Positions 1 to 10,454 of a stretch of 64,000 nt of DNA are shown here, piece after piece; position 1 is the first letter of the stretch, and each line of letters starts with the position of its first letter. Both the position numbers and the translations under genes were made by a program. The notes under the pieces are model-generated. The model had not been told where the DNA came from and made no database searches. It was given only the letters and a program-made list of their open reading frames with translations. The stretch comes from Argyresthia goedartella. Its lineage: Eukaryota; Arthropoda; Insecta; Lepidoptera; Argyresthiidae. The stretch is taken from NCBI GenBank assembly GCA_949825045.1, contig OX463824.1:28924001-28988000 (forward strand), in the 5' to 3' direction.

Positions 1-26
1 ATAAAGCAAATAAAGGTAATTATTGA

Positions 27-234
27 CGACTTCTGTTGCGCTGCGGTTGTGGCTTTGCGGACCATGAGAGGTCCCGGGTTCGATCCCCGGCTGAGGATAA
101 AGAAAAAAATCCCCAGGTCTTGGATGTTTATATGTGTGTGACGTCGCTGTTTCTGGTTCCCACGGCACAGAGTATCCTCGCCTAGTGTCGAGCCAGAAGC
201 AATGTATGTGCCTGTATGTTTATGTTTATTTAAT
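27..234 (+). repeat. SINE family S1, copy 1 (tRNA-derived head)
   Basis: The 5' part resembles a tRNA: an A-box-like stretch (GCTGCGGTTGTGG) and a B box (GGTTCGATCCC) about 35 bases later. It is followed by a body that recurs with few changes at 4256, 10024, 11960 and 14104 (TATATGTGTGTGACGTCGCT and AGAAGCAATGTATGTGCCTG). A and B boxes are internal RNA polymerase III promoter elements, so the family was spread by a partner LINE. Non-coding. The copy has point changes in the head (GCTGCG for GCGCAG). The exact left end is uncertain. Confidence 0.8.
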
Positions 235-463
235 GAAGATTAACACCGTTTTTTTTGTCGTCAGATTGCGATGATGTCCATCTTCAATTAGGTTCGTTAG
301 TCAGTGACAGTATAGTTGGTCATTTCACTCCTCACTGTACTCTATTGGCCTGGGAGCCTGGCAGTAAATTAACTATACATTCTGAGATATATAGACGTTT
401 CTAGTGAATATGGCGTGATAAACTGAAATAATCTTGAGAATCCTGAACAAGCTAGATTAGACC
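235..463. other. Unassigned sequence between SINE and satellite
   Basis: I see no ORF, RNA or repeat of the window's families here. The end (TAGACCACCTATAATTGACC) runs into the first satellite unit. Confidence 0.5.
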
Positions 464-1062
464 ACCTATAATTGACCGAGCGAGCGGGAGGGTATTCGTT
501 TTAGGAAAGTAGATTATTTAGCTACGTACCTATAATTGACCGAGCGAGCGGGAGGGTATTCGTTTTAGGAAAGTAGATTATTTAGCTACGTACCTATAGT
601 TGACCAAGCGAGCGGGAGGGTATTCGTTTTAGGAAAGTAGATTATTTAGCTACGTACCTATAGTTGACCGAGCGAGCGGGAGGGTATTCGTTTTAGGAAA
701 GTAGATTATTTAGCTACGTACCTATAGTTGACCGAGCGAGCGGGAGGGTATTCGTTTTAGGAAAGTAGATTATTTAGCTACGTACCTATAGTTGACCGAG
801 CGAGCGGGAGGGTATTCGTTTTAGGAAAGTAGATTATATAGCTACGTACCTATAGTTGACCGAGCGAGCGGGAGGGTATTCGTTTTAGGAAAGTAGATTA
901 TATAGCTACGTACCTATAGTTGACCGAGCGAGCGGGAGGGTATTCGTTTTAGGAAAGTAGATTATTTAGCTACGTACCTATAGTTGACCGAGCGAGCGGG
1001 AGGGTATTCGTTTTAGGAAAGTAGATTATTTAGCTACGTACCTATAGTTGACCGAGCGAGCG
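464..1062 (+). repeat. 64-bp tandem satellite, nine full units plus a partial
   Basis: Units starting ACCTATA begin every 64 bases at 464, 528, 592, 656, 720, 784, 848, 912, 976 and 1040; the last is cut after GACCGAGCGAGCG. Each unit holds GACCGAGCGAGCGGGAGG, GTATTCGTTTTAGG and AAAGTAGATTATTTAGCTAC. Units are almost identical. Two neighbours (784 and 848) share TATATAGC in place of TTTAGC, the first two carry ATAATT rather than ATAGTT, and the third has GACCAAG. These shared variants between neighbours fit local unit-by-unit amplification. There is no ORF and no CRISPR-like unique spacer. Confidence 0.97.
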
Positions 1063-1340
1063 AAGCGACGAAGCGTCTCCGTTTCAGCATTAGACAAAAA
1101 TGCCTTCGTACGTCCGGATGTGTGTCCGGATGTTCTCCTCTACAGGCCGCATTTTTCAACTGATACTCGTGAATTTTTGTGAGCAGGTTGGATATTATTT
1201 TTTTGTTGATTCAAATTTTGGATTTTTTTCAAAATGGCGGAGGCGGCCCAAACGGCTCGACAGATTTTAACAAACGAGGTGTCGTTGGATTTTTGAAGAC
1301 CGTGAGTTTGATATCAGCTATTTAATTTTAGTGAAAAGTC
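1063..1340. other. Sequence right of the satellite, no gene seen
   Basis: It continues from the last partial unit with GAAGCGACGAAGCG and a short direct repeat (GTCCGGATGTGTGTCCGGATG). It may be the body of the element whose edge was amplified into the satellite, but nothing here identifies it. Confidence 0.4.
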
Positions 1341-1460
1341 AATTGGTTGGATTTTGGATCGCAAAATGTAGTTCACAAAGTTATTGGTGCGGCTACTTTC
1401 ATACCCATATTTAACCAGGTGTATTTATAAGTATGTATGTGGTGTTGAAGAAGGTAAGAA
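1341..1460 (+). repeat. Rep-A internal fragment
   Basis: GCAAAATGTAGTTCACAAAG, TTATTGGTGCGGCTACTTTC and ACCAGGTG...TGTATGTGGT match the middle of the full Rep-A copy at 3341-3728. Ends of the family are missing. Confidence 0.7.
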
Positions 1461-1624
1461 ATTGCTGTCGGATTGTTAAAAATTTCAAGGGCTCGGGGGT
1501 GTGATGCGAGGGGATGAAGATTCTAATAAAAACACGTACATTTCTGTATGCTCGCGTGGTCTACTCTACACTTTTATAGGAAATCAAGTGCATAAACAAA
1601 ACATAACAAACACAGCGTCACTTA

Positions 1625-1725
1625 TTGTCCCATACGGGCATGCAGAGACACAGTTGAGCCTACGTTTAGAAATTCAATTCCATTTTGCTTAACCGGGGGC
1701 TAGCCCATTGTCGCAGCTTTATGGA
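1625..1725 (-). repeat. Rep-D copy (minus orientation)
   Basis: The order CCCATACGGGCATGCAGAGA, CACAGTTGAGCC, then GGGGGCTAGCCCATTGTCGC is the reverse complement of the Rep-D copy at 55800. Diverged; no coding potential. Confidence 0.7.
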
Positions 1726-2145
1726 GGTGAATAATCGCTGAAACAAGAAACACGCTCACGGATCTATTTACAAAATAATGCTAAAATACAAACTGTAGCA
1801 TGGCGTCACGATTTTATTCATACGGGGATGCAGAGGCCCTCGTTTATTGAATACTTCATAACTCTCACAAGGCCTAGCAATAGTTTCAGGATCATAAGCA
1901 ATAGAGTTCATTCCTACAAATACTTTATTGCGCGTATGTAAGAAGAACTCATCTTGAGTACGCATCCCAAGTGTGGAATCCCCAATATAACATGTACAAT
2001 ATAACATGTACAGAATCCGAATTGAAAATATCCAAAAAGTCTTCCTTATTCATAAAACTTATCAAACCTATGATAGCTAAAATGTGCTTTGTCCTTTTCT
2101 CACAAACACAAATTTCAAAGTGACAGACAAAGACAAACGAATTAT
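1726..2145. other. Unassigned stretch
   Basis: Short stop-limited frames only. A small direct repeat (AATATAACATGTACA twice near 1983-2012). Nothing else supported. Confidence 0.4.
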
Positions 2146-2149
2146 AACG

Positions 2150-2325
2150 GCATTATAGTTTTAACTATTCCTATTCCTAAACGTCTATCCTAATATAATA
2201 ACCTAACCTAACCTAACCTAACCTAACCTAACCTAACCTAACCTAACCTAACCTAACCTATTTTAATAGGTTTATTAGACGTTTAGGAATAAGGCGGGAC
2301 TATAAAGCCCACATAACGTCTACAG
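2150..2325. repeat. Foldback element enclosing a (CCTAA)n telomeric tract
   Basis: About twelve perfect CCTAA units fill 2201-2260, the insect telomeric repeat read from its C-rich strand. On the left ATTCCTAAACGTCTATCC and on the right the inverse TTAGACGTTTAGGAATAA form an inverted repeat. The match continues outward with gaps (GCATTATAGTTTTAACTATT versus GACTATAAAGCCC inverted). The tract is therefore the interior of a short TIR-bearing element rather than a chromosome end or a chance microsatellite. Confidence 0.8.
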
Positions 2326-2533
2326 GTTACTTAGACCGTTGTAGGCGTTCGCCACTTCTTACCACTGGAGAAGTGTCGAGAAGTAAACGACATTACACTA
2401 CTGATGAACATAGGCAACGGCACCATTGATGTCCTGAACTATTACCTATGTCGCAACTCCGTACTGATACTCTTAGATTAAGACAGAGCTATGTACGCCG
2501 TGTGTGAGAACCAATAACAGACGTAATTCCTTT

Positions 2534-2935
2534 TATCTACACACGTATCATAAACCCTCTTTACTGCGTTCAAAAACCGCACGTTACGATCAGCATTATG
2601 TTAAACTACTTGGTAAAAACTCGTTTCGTATCTGGAAAACTACACATAATGTTCATTATGTGTAGTTTTTCTACATATAATGACATTCAAATTTCGAACC
2701 CCGACGCCCACCCGCGTGCCGTCCTTAGTTTGTCTGTGAAGTTGGTACTGACATTAAAATTTCGAACGCCGACTCCCGTCTGCGTGAAGTTGGTACTAAA
2801 GAACAAGCTAACCGGTCAAACATGCGGTTCCTGAACACATCAAAGAGAGCTTATGATATGTGTGTAGATAAACTAGTGTATGTAACTGTACATAATTAGG
2901 CATTATACAGCAGTCACATAAACTACTATTATGTA
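2534..2935 (-). mobile_element. Rep-B non-autonomous DNA element, copy 1
   Basis: Bounded by imperfect terminal inverted repeats: TTTATCTACACACGTATCAT on the left and its inverse form ATGATATGTGTGTAGATAAA near 2850-2871. Outer sequence CATAATTAGGCATTATACAG and GTCACATAAACTACTATT is shared with the other copies. The interior carries TTCGAACCCCGACGCCC and a local palindrome (ACTACACATAATG...CATTATGTGTAGT). Two further copies lie at 31879 and 37950 in the opposite orientation. No transposase is encoded. Confidence 0.85.
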
Positions 2936-3004
2936 GGTGGTGTCTTGTTATTAGCTCATTAGCTATCTGTTATTCCTAATTGTCTTTTCTAATATGGCTC
3001 TTGT

Positions 3005-3056
3005 TAGTCTTTCTAAAACCAATAAATAAATAAAAAATGTATAAATAAATAAAATA
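3005..3056. repeat. AATA-rich simple repeat
   Basis: AATAAATAAATAAA tracts, possibly the 3' tail of a degraded retroposon. Confidence 0.6.
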
Positions 3057-3340
3057 TTCCTAACCAAAGAACCACGGGCAGTTTTGTATGAACACTGGCC
3101 CAACAGTAATGATTATGAAACTCATATCTTATGAATGCTCTGGGGCCAACTTCGTTTCATATTATCGCAGCCAAGTTCAAATACAGCGCGAAAACGTAGT
3201 TGTCGTAAGTTTTTTTAATTCTTAAACAAGAAATTTATTCACTTTCTCAACATTGTGAGGTGTAGTGGTCTGGTGTCGTAGAAAACCACAGAAGTAGTCA
3301 TAACCAAACTGACGCGTGATCCTTTAAGAAAAAAAAAAAC

Positions 3341-3728
3341 GGTCAAGTGCGAGTCGAAGGGTTCCGTACCACCGTTCAATGGTAGGGATGGTGTGGAGTG
3401 AATAGTTTGGATTTAACATAGCAAAATGTTGTTTACAAAGTTATTGGAGCCACTACTTTCACACTCCATGTACGTAACCAGGTGCATTCTTAAGTTTGTA
3501 TGTGGTATTGAAAGAATGTTTGTATGGGAGCCCCCTTAAATATTTATTTTATTCTGTTTTTTAGTATTTGTTGTTATAAAGGCTACAGAAATACATCATC
3601 TGTGAAATTTTCAACTGTCTTTCTATCACGGTTCATGAGATAGCCTGGTGACAGACAGACAGACGGACGGACAGCGGGGGCTTAGTAATAGGGTCACGTT
3701 TGACACCCTTCGGGTACGGAACCCTGAA
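3341..3728 (+). repeat. Rep-A copy, near full length
   Basis: Starts GGTCAAGTGCGAGTCGAAGG, passes through ATGGGAGCCCCCTTAAATAT and TAGTATTTGTTGTTATA, then a GACAGACGGACGGACAG stretch, and ends GGGTACGGAACCCTGAAAA. The same order recurs at 5361 and, inverted, at 43746 and 56281, with parts at 1341 and 14655. Each copy begins with GGTTCCGTACC-like and ends with GGTACGGAACCC-like sequence, so the ends are partly inverted. No ORF persists between copies, so it is a non-autonomous repeat; class unknown. Confidence 0.88.
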
Positions 3729-4255
3729 AACCATTAATTAAAATAATGGCGCCCACTTGTCCCATTTCGCGGCGATCGACCCACTTCCCAGCAGTTTTCT
3801 AGTAATAAATCGCAGTCGATTCGATAAAGTGAGGTTATAAATCAGGCTGCTTGATTGATGTGCCGAATTCCCGGAACACTTTGTTAGGTTTGACTACTGT
3901 TCCTACGCGGAACACGAGCGCCCACTGGTGGTGAGCTCATCTCCGACCTTAACTTCATTCTTCAGTTGACCAAAGTCATGAGAATATCTCTTAGTAGTGT
4001 ATCATGTATGGTAGAATGCGTGTCAAAGTCTCAACTTTGCTCAATTGACTAAGAGCCGAAAATTTTAGGTTTAATGCAGACAAAACCTCGAGTCAAGAAA
4101 GAGTCGTAATCCAACTAAATATTTCGAGGATATACATGGTTGATATCGTGTTACTTATCACATGACGAAGGGATGCAGTGAGCAACCCCCCGAAGAGAAT
4201 ATAGTGAGTAATTTGATTTCCCACAAGTTTTTCTATTAGATACAAAATTTGCATA

Positions 4256-4482
4256 CCTACCTAACTATACACAGAAACTTATAAACATAAACATTTACAT
4301 ACAGGCACATACATTGCTTCTGGCCCCGCACTAGGATACCCTGGGACGTGGAAACCAGAAACAACGACGTCACACACATATAAACATCCAAGACCTGTGG
4401 TTTTTTTTCACCCCCAGCCGGCAATCGAACCCGGGACCTCTCGCATGGTAGGCAGAGCCACAACCGCTGCGCCACAGAGGTC
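4256..4482 (-). repeat. SINE family S1, copy 2
   Basis: Reverse complement of the S1 consensus: the tRNA-like head (GCGCAGCGGTTGTGG; B box GGTTCGATTGCC) lies at 4430-4482 and the tail of TTTATGTTTATAAG type at 4265-4290. The 72-residue open frame over it is a by-product of the SINE, since the same peptide fragment appears over the copy at 14104. Confidence 0.9.
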
Positions 4483-5355
4483 GTGACCTAGAGACTGACC
4501 ACTGGGCATTGCGTGACTGGTCTAACAGCTGGGCAGGCGGGCAGCTTGGTGAGGTCTGGAGACGGTGGTGGGCAGCGACTATCCGTGGCCAGCGCCGGCA
4601 GCACGTTAACGGTGGGCGGGTGTCGCAACGCGTGATTGTAAGGGAGAGAGCTATTAATAGCGTATGCTCTGTCTCTCTTCTTCTCGCGTCGCTACACCCC
4701 GTGGGGGTATACGTGCTACGTGTTGCGTTCCTTTTTTTGTGGACTGTAGTTAGGTAGGTTTAGATGGGCGAATGGAGTGAAATATCAGCTTTTCTTCTCT
4801 ATTAGCGTGTATTCTCTTACAATAATATCCTAGCAGACAGTAGTAGCGACAAGTAATTATATTTGACGATTGACCGGATCTAAGACCGAACATATTCAAA
4901 ATTAAAAACTTATGTTGGTGTTGCCAACACTACGGGCGCAGGCCGTGTAGTGCTGCGCTGGTCAGGGGTGGTAGGAAGCACCGTAAAGAGTTCACTGATT
5001 GTTACACAATATTCACCTTAGAGTTCCAGTGGACGCACAATACTTTAGAGTTCACGTGGATGCACAATCTGCTGTTTAGCAGGAGAGAGAAGGCACTTCT
5101 TCTAGAGAGGTTCTTCAAGGTTTCCCGAGCCAGCAGGGCCGGGGAATCTGGCCTCTTAGTTGTACCTCTTCCGAGAGCTGCCGAAGACTGACCTATCTTG
5201 GTTTGCATGCCAGGAAAACTCGGGTCGAGTCTAATAATCCAAAATTCAAACATAGATTTGAGTTGACGTTAAAACTTCCCAAAGGGCCAGAAAAACAATA
5301 ACGAAGAACTATATGGTGTGTATAAAAACATAGATCAGATAGAATATTGTCAAAA
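4483..5355. other. Unassigned, locally GC-richer stretch
   Basis: 4500-4640 is GC-rich for the window, and ORFs on both strands are short and unrecognised. 5056-5250 also has open frames on the minus strand (83 residues) with no family resemblance I can name. Nothing firm. Confidence 0.3.
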
Positions 5356-5360
5356 AAAAA

Positions 5361-5818
5361 ACAGCCAAGTGCGAGTCGGATTCGCGCAAGAAGGGTTCCA
5401 TACCATTATCTATTAAAACGGCCAAAAAATCACGTTTGTTTTATGGGGGGCTCCCATACAACAAACGTGTTTTTTTATTGTTTGTTTTTTTTAAGTGAAT
5501 ACCTATAGAAATTAATATTCTGTGAATATTTAAAGCATCTACCTGTTGCCGTTATTAATATCGAGCAAATACGAGAGAAAAAAAACGTTTGTTGTATGGG
5601 AGCCTCCTTAAATATTTATTTTATTATTTTTTTTGTATTTGTTGTTGTGCAACAGAAATACATCATCTGTGAAAATTTCAACCTCCTAACTATCACGGTT
5701 CATGAGATACAGCCTGGTGACAGACGGACGGACGGACGGACGGACAGCGGAGGCTTAGTAATAGGGTCCCGTTTGGCACCCTTCAGGTACGAATCACACA
5801 GGTACGGAACTCTAAAAA
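5361..5818 (+). repeat. Rep-A copy
   Basis: Begins ACAGCCAAGTGCGAGTCGGA, includes GGGAGCCTCCTTAAATATTT, TGCAACAGAAATACATCATC and the GACGGACGGACGGACGGACA tract, and ends near GGTACGGAACTCTAAAAACA. It differs from the 3341 copy by an A-rich, T-rich insertion in the middle. Confidence 0.88.
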
Positions 5819-7000
5819 CAATACTGAGGAACTACATGGTGTGCACAAAAACATAGATCAGATAGAATGCTTCAGATATAATGCTGGCAAGTTCTAAACA
5901 AACATTTTGATAGTTACTCGTATAAACTAAAATTGGAAATCTATTCTAATACATAAGTCGTTTGCAAGGCGGGACCATCTATCAGACGATATTACTTGAG
6001 TGCAATTCCTGGACCCTCGAATTTGGACTCAACATGAGAAGGATGTTACTTGGATTCTCAATGTGGTGATTTATATTTAGGGTACAGCGGATAGTGTAGG
6101 AAAACCCTACATTCTGTCCAAGTCAAGTTGGTATGGATATTAGTGATGTAGTCGATGTCGAGTCGATAGTTACCAAGATACGAAAGAAAAGATACACGAC
6201 AAAATGGAGGTTGAATATGATAACCTCTTTAACAACCCAGTTCAAAAAGGAGAAGGTTCTCAATTCGTCTGTTTTTGTTTGTGTGTTTGTTACGTGATTA
6301 CTCCGTCAATTATGAACCGATTTTGATGATTCTTAATTTGATTGGTAGGTCATACTTCAGAGGTGGTCCTGTATAAATTTTATCAAAATTTATTCAGCGC
6401 TTTTTGAAAGAATCAACAAATACAAAAAATATGACTTTTGGTCTGTGGTTCCGTAAAGCAAAAGTTTTGATGAGGACTTTTAATTTACATAGACTTCATT
6501 CGAATCCCGACCGGGGAGGAAGAAATAGGGCTTTAACTTGAAGTCGTTTTTTTTTTAGTTTTTAACTTGGTGAATTATTTAACCCCTTGAACACCACCGG
6601 CGTAAGATAACGCCACTTTTCCGTTACAGGTTTAAATTTTTATTACCCTCGGCTTTTGAAACGTTGACAGCTCTACATGAAGCACTCGCAAGTGCGCGGT
6701 CAACCTAGCCGAGCCAAAGTGGAAATATGTCTGGACTCGTGACGGTGGAGTATTTGCCCGAAAAGCAAATGGAACGAAACGCCACGTTATAAAAAATTAC
6801 GCTGACTTCGTTCGCGTTTTTCAAAACTGCCATTTTATTTATCATAATAAAAATAAAAATCAAGCTATGATATCACCTCTATCGGACGTTCAGTCAATCA
6901 ATCAATCAATTACTTCTTTTATTTGCTAAAATACACGTATACAGTATAAGTGGTGCTATATATAATACTTGAAATTAGCTCAGTGTATTTTACCGTATGG
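5819..7000. other. No gene seen
   Basis: AT-rich sequence with short frames only. 6580-6720 (ACCCCTTGAACACC..., CCGTTACAGGTTTAAATTTT) echoes fragments at 13270, 36110 and 43325 (CCGTTATAGGTTTTGAATTTT), suggesting another old repeat. A (TCAA)n tract lies at 6893-6910. Confidence 0.4.
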
Positions 7001-7059
7001 TAAGGTGTACAAATATTTACAAATTATCAATTATACCTAATAACTATTACTTAATAAAT

Positions 7060-7245
7060 ATACAGGGCGAGTATTTCGGATGATACGGCTACTATCGCTA
7101 CGTGGTATATAGTGGGTAACATTATCTACTCTGTGGTAGTGGTCGTAAATCCCTATCAACCCGCACTGAGCCAGCGTGGTGGAGTATGGCTTAATGTTAC
7201 TCGGATCCGGAGAAAGGCCTGTACCCCTCGGTGGGGACATTAATG
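7060..7245 (+). repeat. Degraded 3' end of an RTE-like non-LTR element
   Basis: The string CCCGCACTGAGCCAGCGTGG, then GGAGAAAGGCCTGTACCC and GGGGACATTAATGGGGCT has the layout of the 3' terminal coding region and UTR seen at 13900-13990 (GAAGAGGCCTGTGCCCAGCA, GGGTTGATGTGGGCTGA). Only the end survives. Confidence 0.6.
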
Positions 7246-7513
7246 GGGCTACATTTTTGTTTATTTATTTATTTTATCATCTCTAGAAAATCTTTAGGAA
7301 TCTTCATCACCGTTTTCTCCGACTTCTATGATCGTTGTATCAATAACGAAAAAACTTAGTTAAAACTGAGGTAACTTTTGACTGTCGTTTGTTGGTTAAC
7401 AACAATGATTTTGTGGAATAGCTTAAAGTTAGAAATGATGCTTATACTTGCGCTGGTGTACTAAAATTAATTTAAAATATTAAAATTATGTATTAAAATG
7501 GTGTATTAAAATT

Positions 7514-7985
7514 ACATGCAATTAAATGCTAGCCTTTGAGAATGGCTCTGATAGGGACCAAGAATGAGAAGTTGGCTCGTATATCAACGTAAAATCTGAT
7601 CCAGTGAGAGTCGATGTCCTTCTGCTGGACGCGCGTGATTTACGATACTAAGGATGCGTGGGCGCACGCGTGAAGACCAAAACGAGAGGCAAGGTTTGTC
7701 GCCTTGCACAAATGGAGACTATACAGGGTGATTGGTTATTTGATACATATATTTTGAGGGGTTAAAATAGAGCCCAATTCCAGCAAATTTAACAATGTTA
7801 TACCCTATCCAAAAATTTATGGGTTTCGAGTTCCAAAATAAATCGAAACCTATTATTTTCGGGTTATGACTTTTTTTCCAAAATTGTACAAAAGGTATCA
7901 ACCTTTTGTAAAATTTTGGAAAAAAAGTCATATCAATTCAGCCAGGAGCCAGCCATTCTCAAAGGCAATTAGTATTTAATTGCAC
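7514..7985. repeat. Inverted-repeat element with an internal 66-nt hairpin
   Basis: AATTAAATGCTAGCCTTTGA at 7520 is matched inverted by CTCAAAGGCAATTAGTATTTAATT near 7958-7981. Inside, 7866-7931 is a near-perfect palindrome: ATGACTTTTTTTCCAAAATT pairs with AATTTTGGAAAAAAAGTCAT, leaving a loop of a few bases around ATC. A 70-residue minus-strand frame crosses the palindrome but has no recognisable domain. Its right terminus merges with the Rep-C element that follows. Confidence 0.7.
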
Positions 7986-8193
7986 ATCAAAAATACTGAT
8001 TTTCACAGCAAAAAAGCTTAAAACACTTTTTAGGTTTTAAGTATCATGTTCAACCTAATACGAAGGATAAAGGGGGCTTCGCGTCGCTCACCCCTTCACC
8101 TAAGCTACCGCAGTATTTTGCCCTGATAATTGCTGTAAAAATCAGTATATTTGCTGTGCAAATCAGTATCATTGATGTGCAGTTTAATATTTC
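7976..8193. mobile_element. Rep-C TIR element, terminal type 1, copy 1
   Basis: Left end TTGCACATCAAAAATACTGA and right end ATCAGTATCATTGATGTGCA are inverted repeats. Between them is a core shared with 24905, 38940, 41065, 42235 and 49655: ACCTAATACGAAGGATAAAG, GGGGCTTCGCGTCGCTCACC, TTCACCTAAGCTACCGCAGT. TTTAA occurs at both edges. No coding capacity. Confidence 0.85.
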
Positions 8194-8349
8194 TCATTCT
8201 CAAATAGACGCAGTTTGGTGAAGATGATGAACAAGGTGATGTTGGTTTTTGGGATTGTAGGAAAACATGTTTCAGAAACTAACATAAAAATGGCATCGAA
8301 CCAAAATTATGCTTACGAGCAAAGTCATTTCAGCGGGTATGGGGTCCAC

Positions 8350-8968
8350 TTAAGGTGATACCTCGTTCATGCAAAGGTCCCCGTCACTCCACGCGGAAAG
8401 ACCCGCAGTGTGAGAGGGACGGAATCGGGAAAAAATGAAAAAACGTGGCGCTAAACCACAGAATAATTGTTTAAAAATAAACTACGCTATTTTGTTTAAA
8501 AGTTTTTTAAGGAGATTTTGCGAATACATCATATCTACATTTTAAACGCAGTTCCACAATAAATTTTTTAGTATTTCAGAATTACAGGAAAAAATTTAGA
8601 GGTGTTTTCGTAATAAAATTCTATCGAGAAAATTTCATCCAATCGCGTTTTCCTTTAGTGAAAATCTTAATCAAATACTCAATAAACGTTAACCCAAAAA
8701 TCAAATCTGTAATGACATGGTGGAGTAAATGGATTCGAAAAAAAACCCATTTTATTTTCGTAGCACCTTAAACGTTCCCGTAACAATTTAGAGGTGTTTT
8801 CGTAATAAAATTCTATCGAGAAAATTTCATCCAATCGCGTTTTCCTTTAGTGAAAATCTTAATCAAATACTCAATAAACGTTAACCCAAAAATCAAATCT
8901 GTAGATGACGTCATGGTGGAGTAAATGGATTCGAAAAAAAATAACATTTTATTTTCGTAGCACCTTAA
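8350..8968 (+). mobile_element. Rep-F TIR element with internal 192-bp duplication
   Basis: Begins TTAAGGTGATACCTCG and ends GTAGCACCTTAA, imperfect terminal inverted repeats. The interior CACGCGGAAAGACCCGCAGT and GTGAGAGGGACGGAATCGGG is repeated at 51807-52244. From 8593 a block starting AATTTAGAGGTGTTTTCG is repeated at 8785, so the right arm is present twice in tandem (period 192), each ending in CACCTTAA. The 51.8-kb copy has one. Confidence 0.85.
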
Positions 8969-9022
8969 AAGGGAAGAAAAAAGCAAGAGACAGGGAAAAA
9001 GATCGTGGTAAAGGCCACATAT

Positions 9023-9050
9023 ACTCTCTCACACACACGCACACACACTT
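9023..9050. repeat. CA-rich microsatellite
   Basis: CTCACACACACGCACACACAC run. Confidence 0.7.
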
Positions 9051-9547
9051 GTATGTATGTCCGTGACCCCTACCTGCTAAGTGTCGTATTCATGTTCAAA
9101 GTTAATTTCACGAGCACAGGCTTTCAGCTAAACACCGAATTGGCAAAAACGTGTATTTAATACACCGTGAAATTAACACTAACTACAAGGTAGGTGCCAG
9201 TGCCACGTCGTAAAGTCTACAATTTCGCGCTTTCATCTTCAAAGGAGAGCTTCAAAACAGCTCCGCACGGTCATATGTTTAGAACAACAGTTATTTTTAA
9301 CTATTCTTAACTTCATTCAGCTAACACAATGAGCCTACCTCTATATGCCTACTTCTTCATTTCACACATTTCTATAGTAATAAGTCGGCGGTCAAGGACA
9401 TTGAAAACTAAAACTACGACATTGAAGAGTCCTAACCTAACTGTTAGATTACAAAATGGCTCACAGTGACATCTTACGATAACTGTTTCACACAACGAAG
9501 GGGTTCTTTTTAGTCCGTATAGGTACTACACGAGCTGATGCCCGCTC
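9051..9547. other. No gene seen
   Basis: Only short frames; no repeat of the window families recognised. Confidence 0.4.
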
Positions 9548-9801
9548 AATAATAATAATAATACCTTGGACACTATTTACACACATTGATCTAGCCCCAA
9601 ACCAGGATTCCATGTATCTTGGTTACTAGACAACGATACACATACTTATATAGATAAATATTATACTTAGATAGATAAACAACCATGACTAGGGTACTAA
9701 CATCCGTTCTCATCAAACAAATATTTGCCCCCACCGGGACTCGAACCCGGGACCCATGGCTTCGTAGGCAGTGTCACTGCCGACTCGGCCATTCGGGTCG
9801 T
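9548..9801 (-). repeat. SINE family S2, copy 1
   Basis: Read on the minus strand it starts ACGACCCGAATGGCCGAGTC (A-box region) with B box GGTTCGAGTCCCGG, continues through GTTTGATGAGAACGGATG and ATCTAGTTA-like body, and ends GGTATTATTATTATTATT. Same arrangement at 34321, 37213 and 44012. Possible target duplication TCAAT on both sides. Confidence 0.9.
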
Positions 9802-10023
9802 CAATGTATAGGGACCCGGACATAGCAGGGAGGTCTGACTCCTGGGCATGGGTAATTCCATTTTTTCCCCTCCACAAAATAAAAAATCTTAGATTAAAAA
9901 TGGCAGCTCAATATTAAGGGCAACTTATCACGACAACGCTGTCGTTCCCCTTACCAGAGACAACTTTGAGTTGGTACGAGAAATTTTGCATCCAGGTCTT
10001 AGCCATTTCAAAGAAGACTTATT

Positions 10024-10228
10024 GATGACCACTGTAGCGGTTGTGGCTCTGCCTAACATGCGAGAGGTCACGGGTTCGACCCCGGCTGGGGGACAAAAAA
10101 ACCCCAGGTTTTGAATGTTTATATGTGTGTGACGTCATTGTTTCTGGTTCCCACGTCACAGGGTATCCTAGTGTGGGGCCAGAAGCAATGTATGTGCCTG
10201 TATGTAAAAGTTTGTGTTTTTAAATAAG
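10024..10228 (+). repeat. SINE family S1, copy 3
   Basis: Head GTAGCGGTTGTGGCTCTGCC with B box GGTTCGACCCCGG; body GTGTGTGACGTCATTGTTTC, GGGGCCAGAAGCAATGTATG; tail near TTTGTGTTTTTAAAT. Open frames of 60-67 residues over it on both strands are artefacts of the repeat. Confidence 0.9.
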
Positions 10229-10454
10229 TCGCTTTCTGTGAGTTCCTATATAAGGTCTGATACTCTACCCACTGCTCATTGTGATTGATATAATATAAAA
10301 AGCTCACAAAACAATCACGCACGCGTCATTAAGATCGGCCCCTTTGCCAAGTTGCATTCGCTAACTTATATCACTCGCTACGACGCTAAGAGAATTTATG
10401 CGATTCAAATCGCATACATAGTCAGGTTTACTATGTAATTTCGCCGGAATAGTA

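Noticed and set aside
464..1062. CRISPR-like array
   Set aside because: The units are continuous 64-bp repeats without unique spacers, and the context is eukaryotic.
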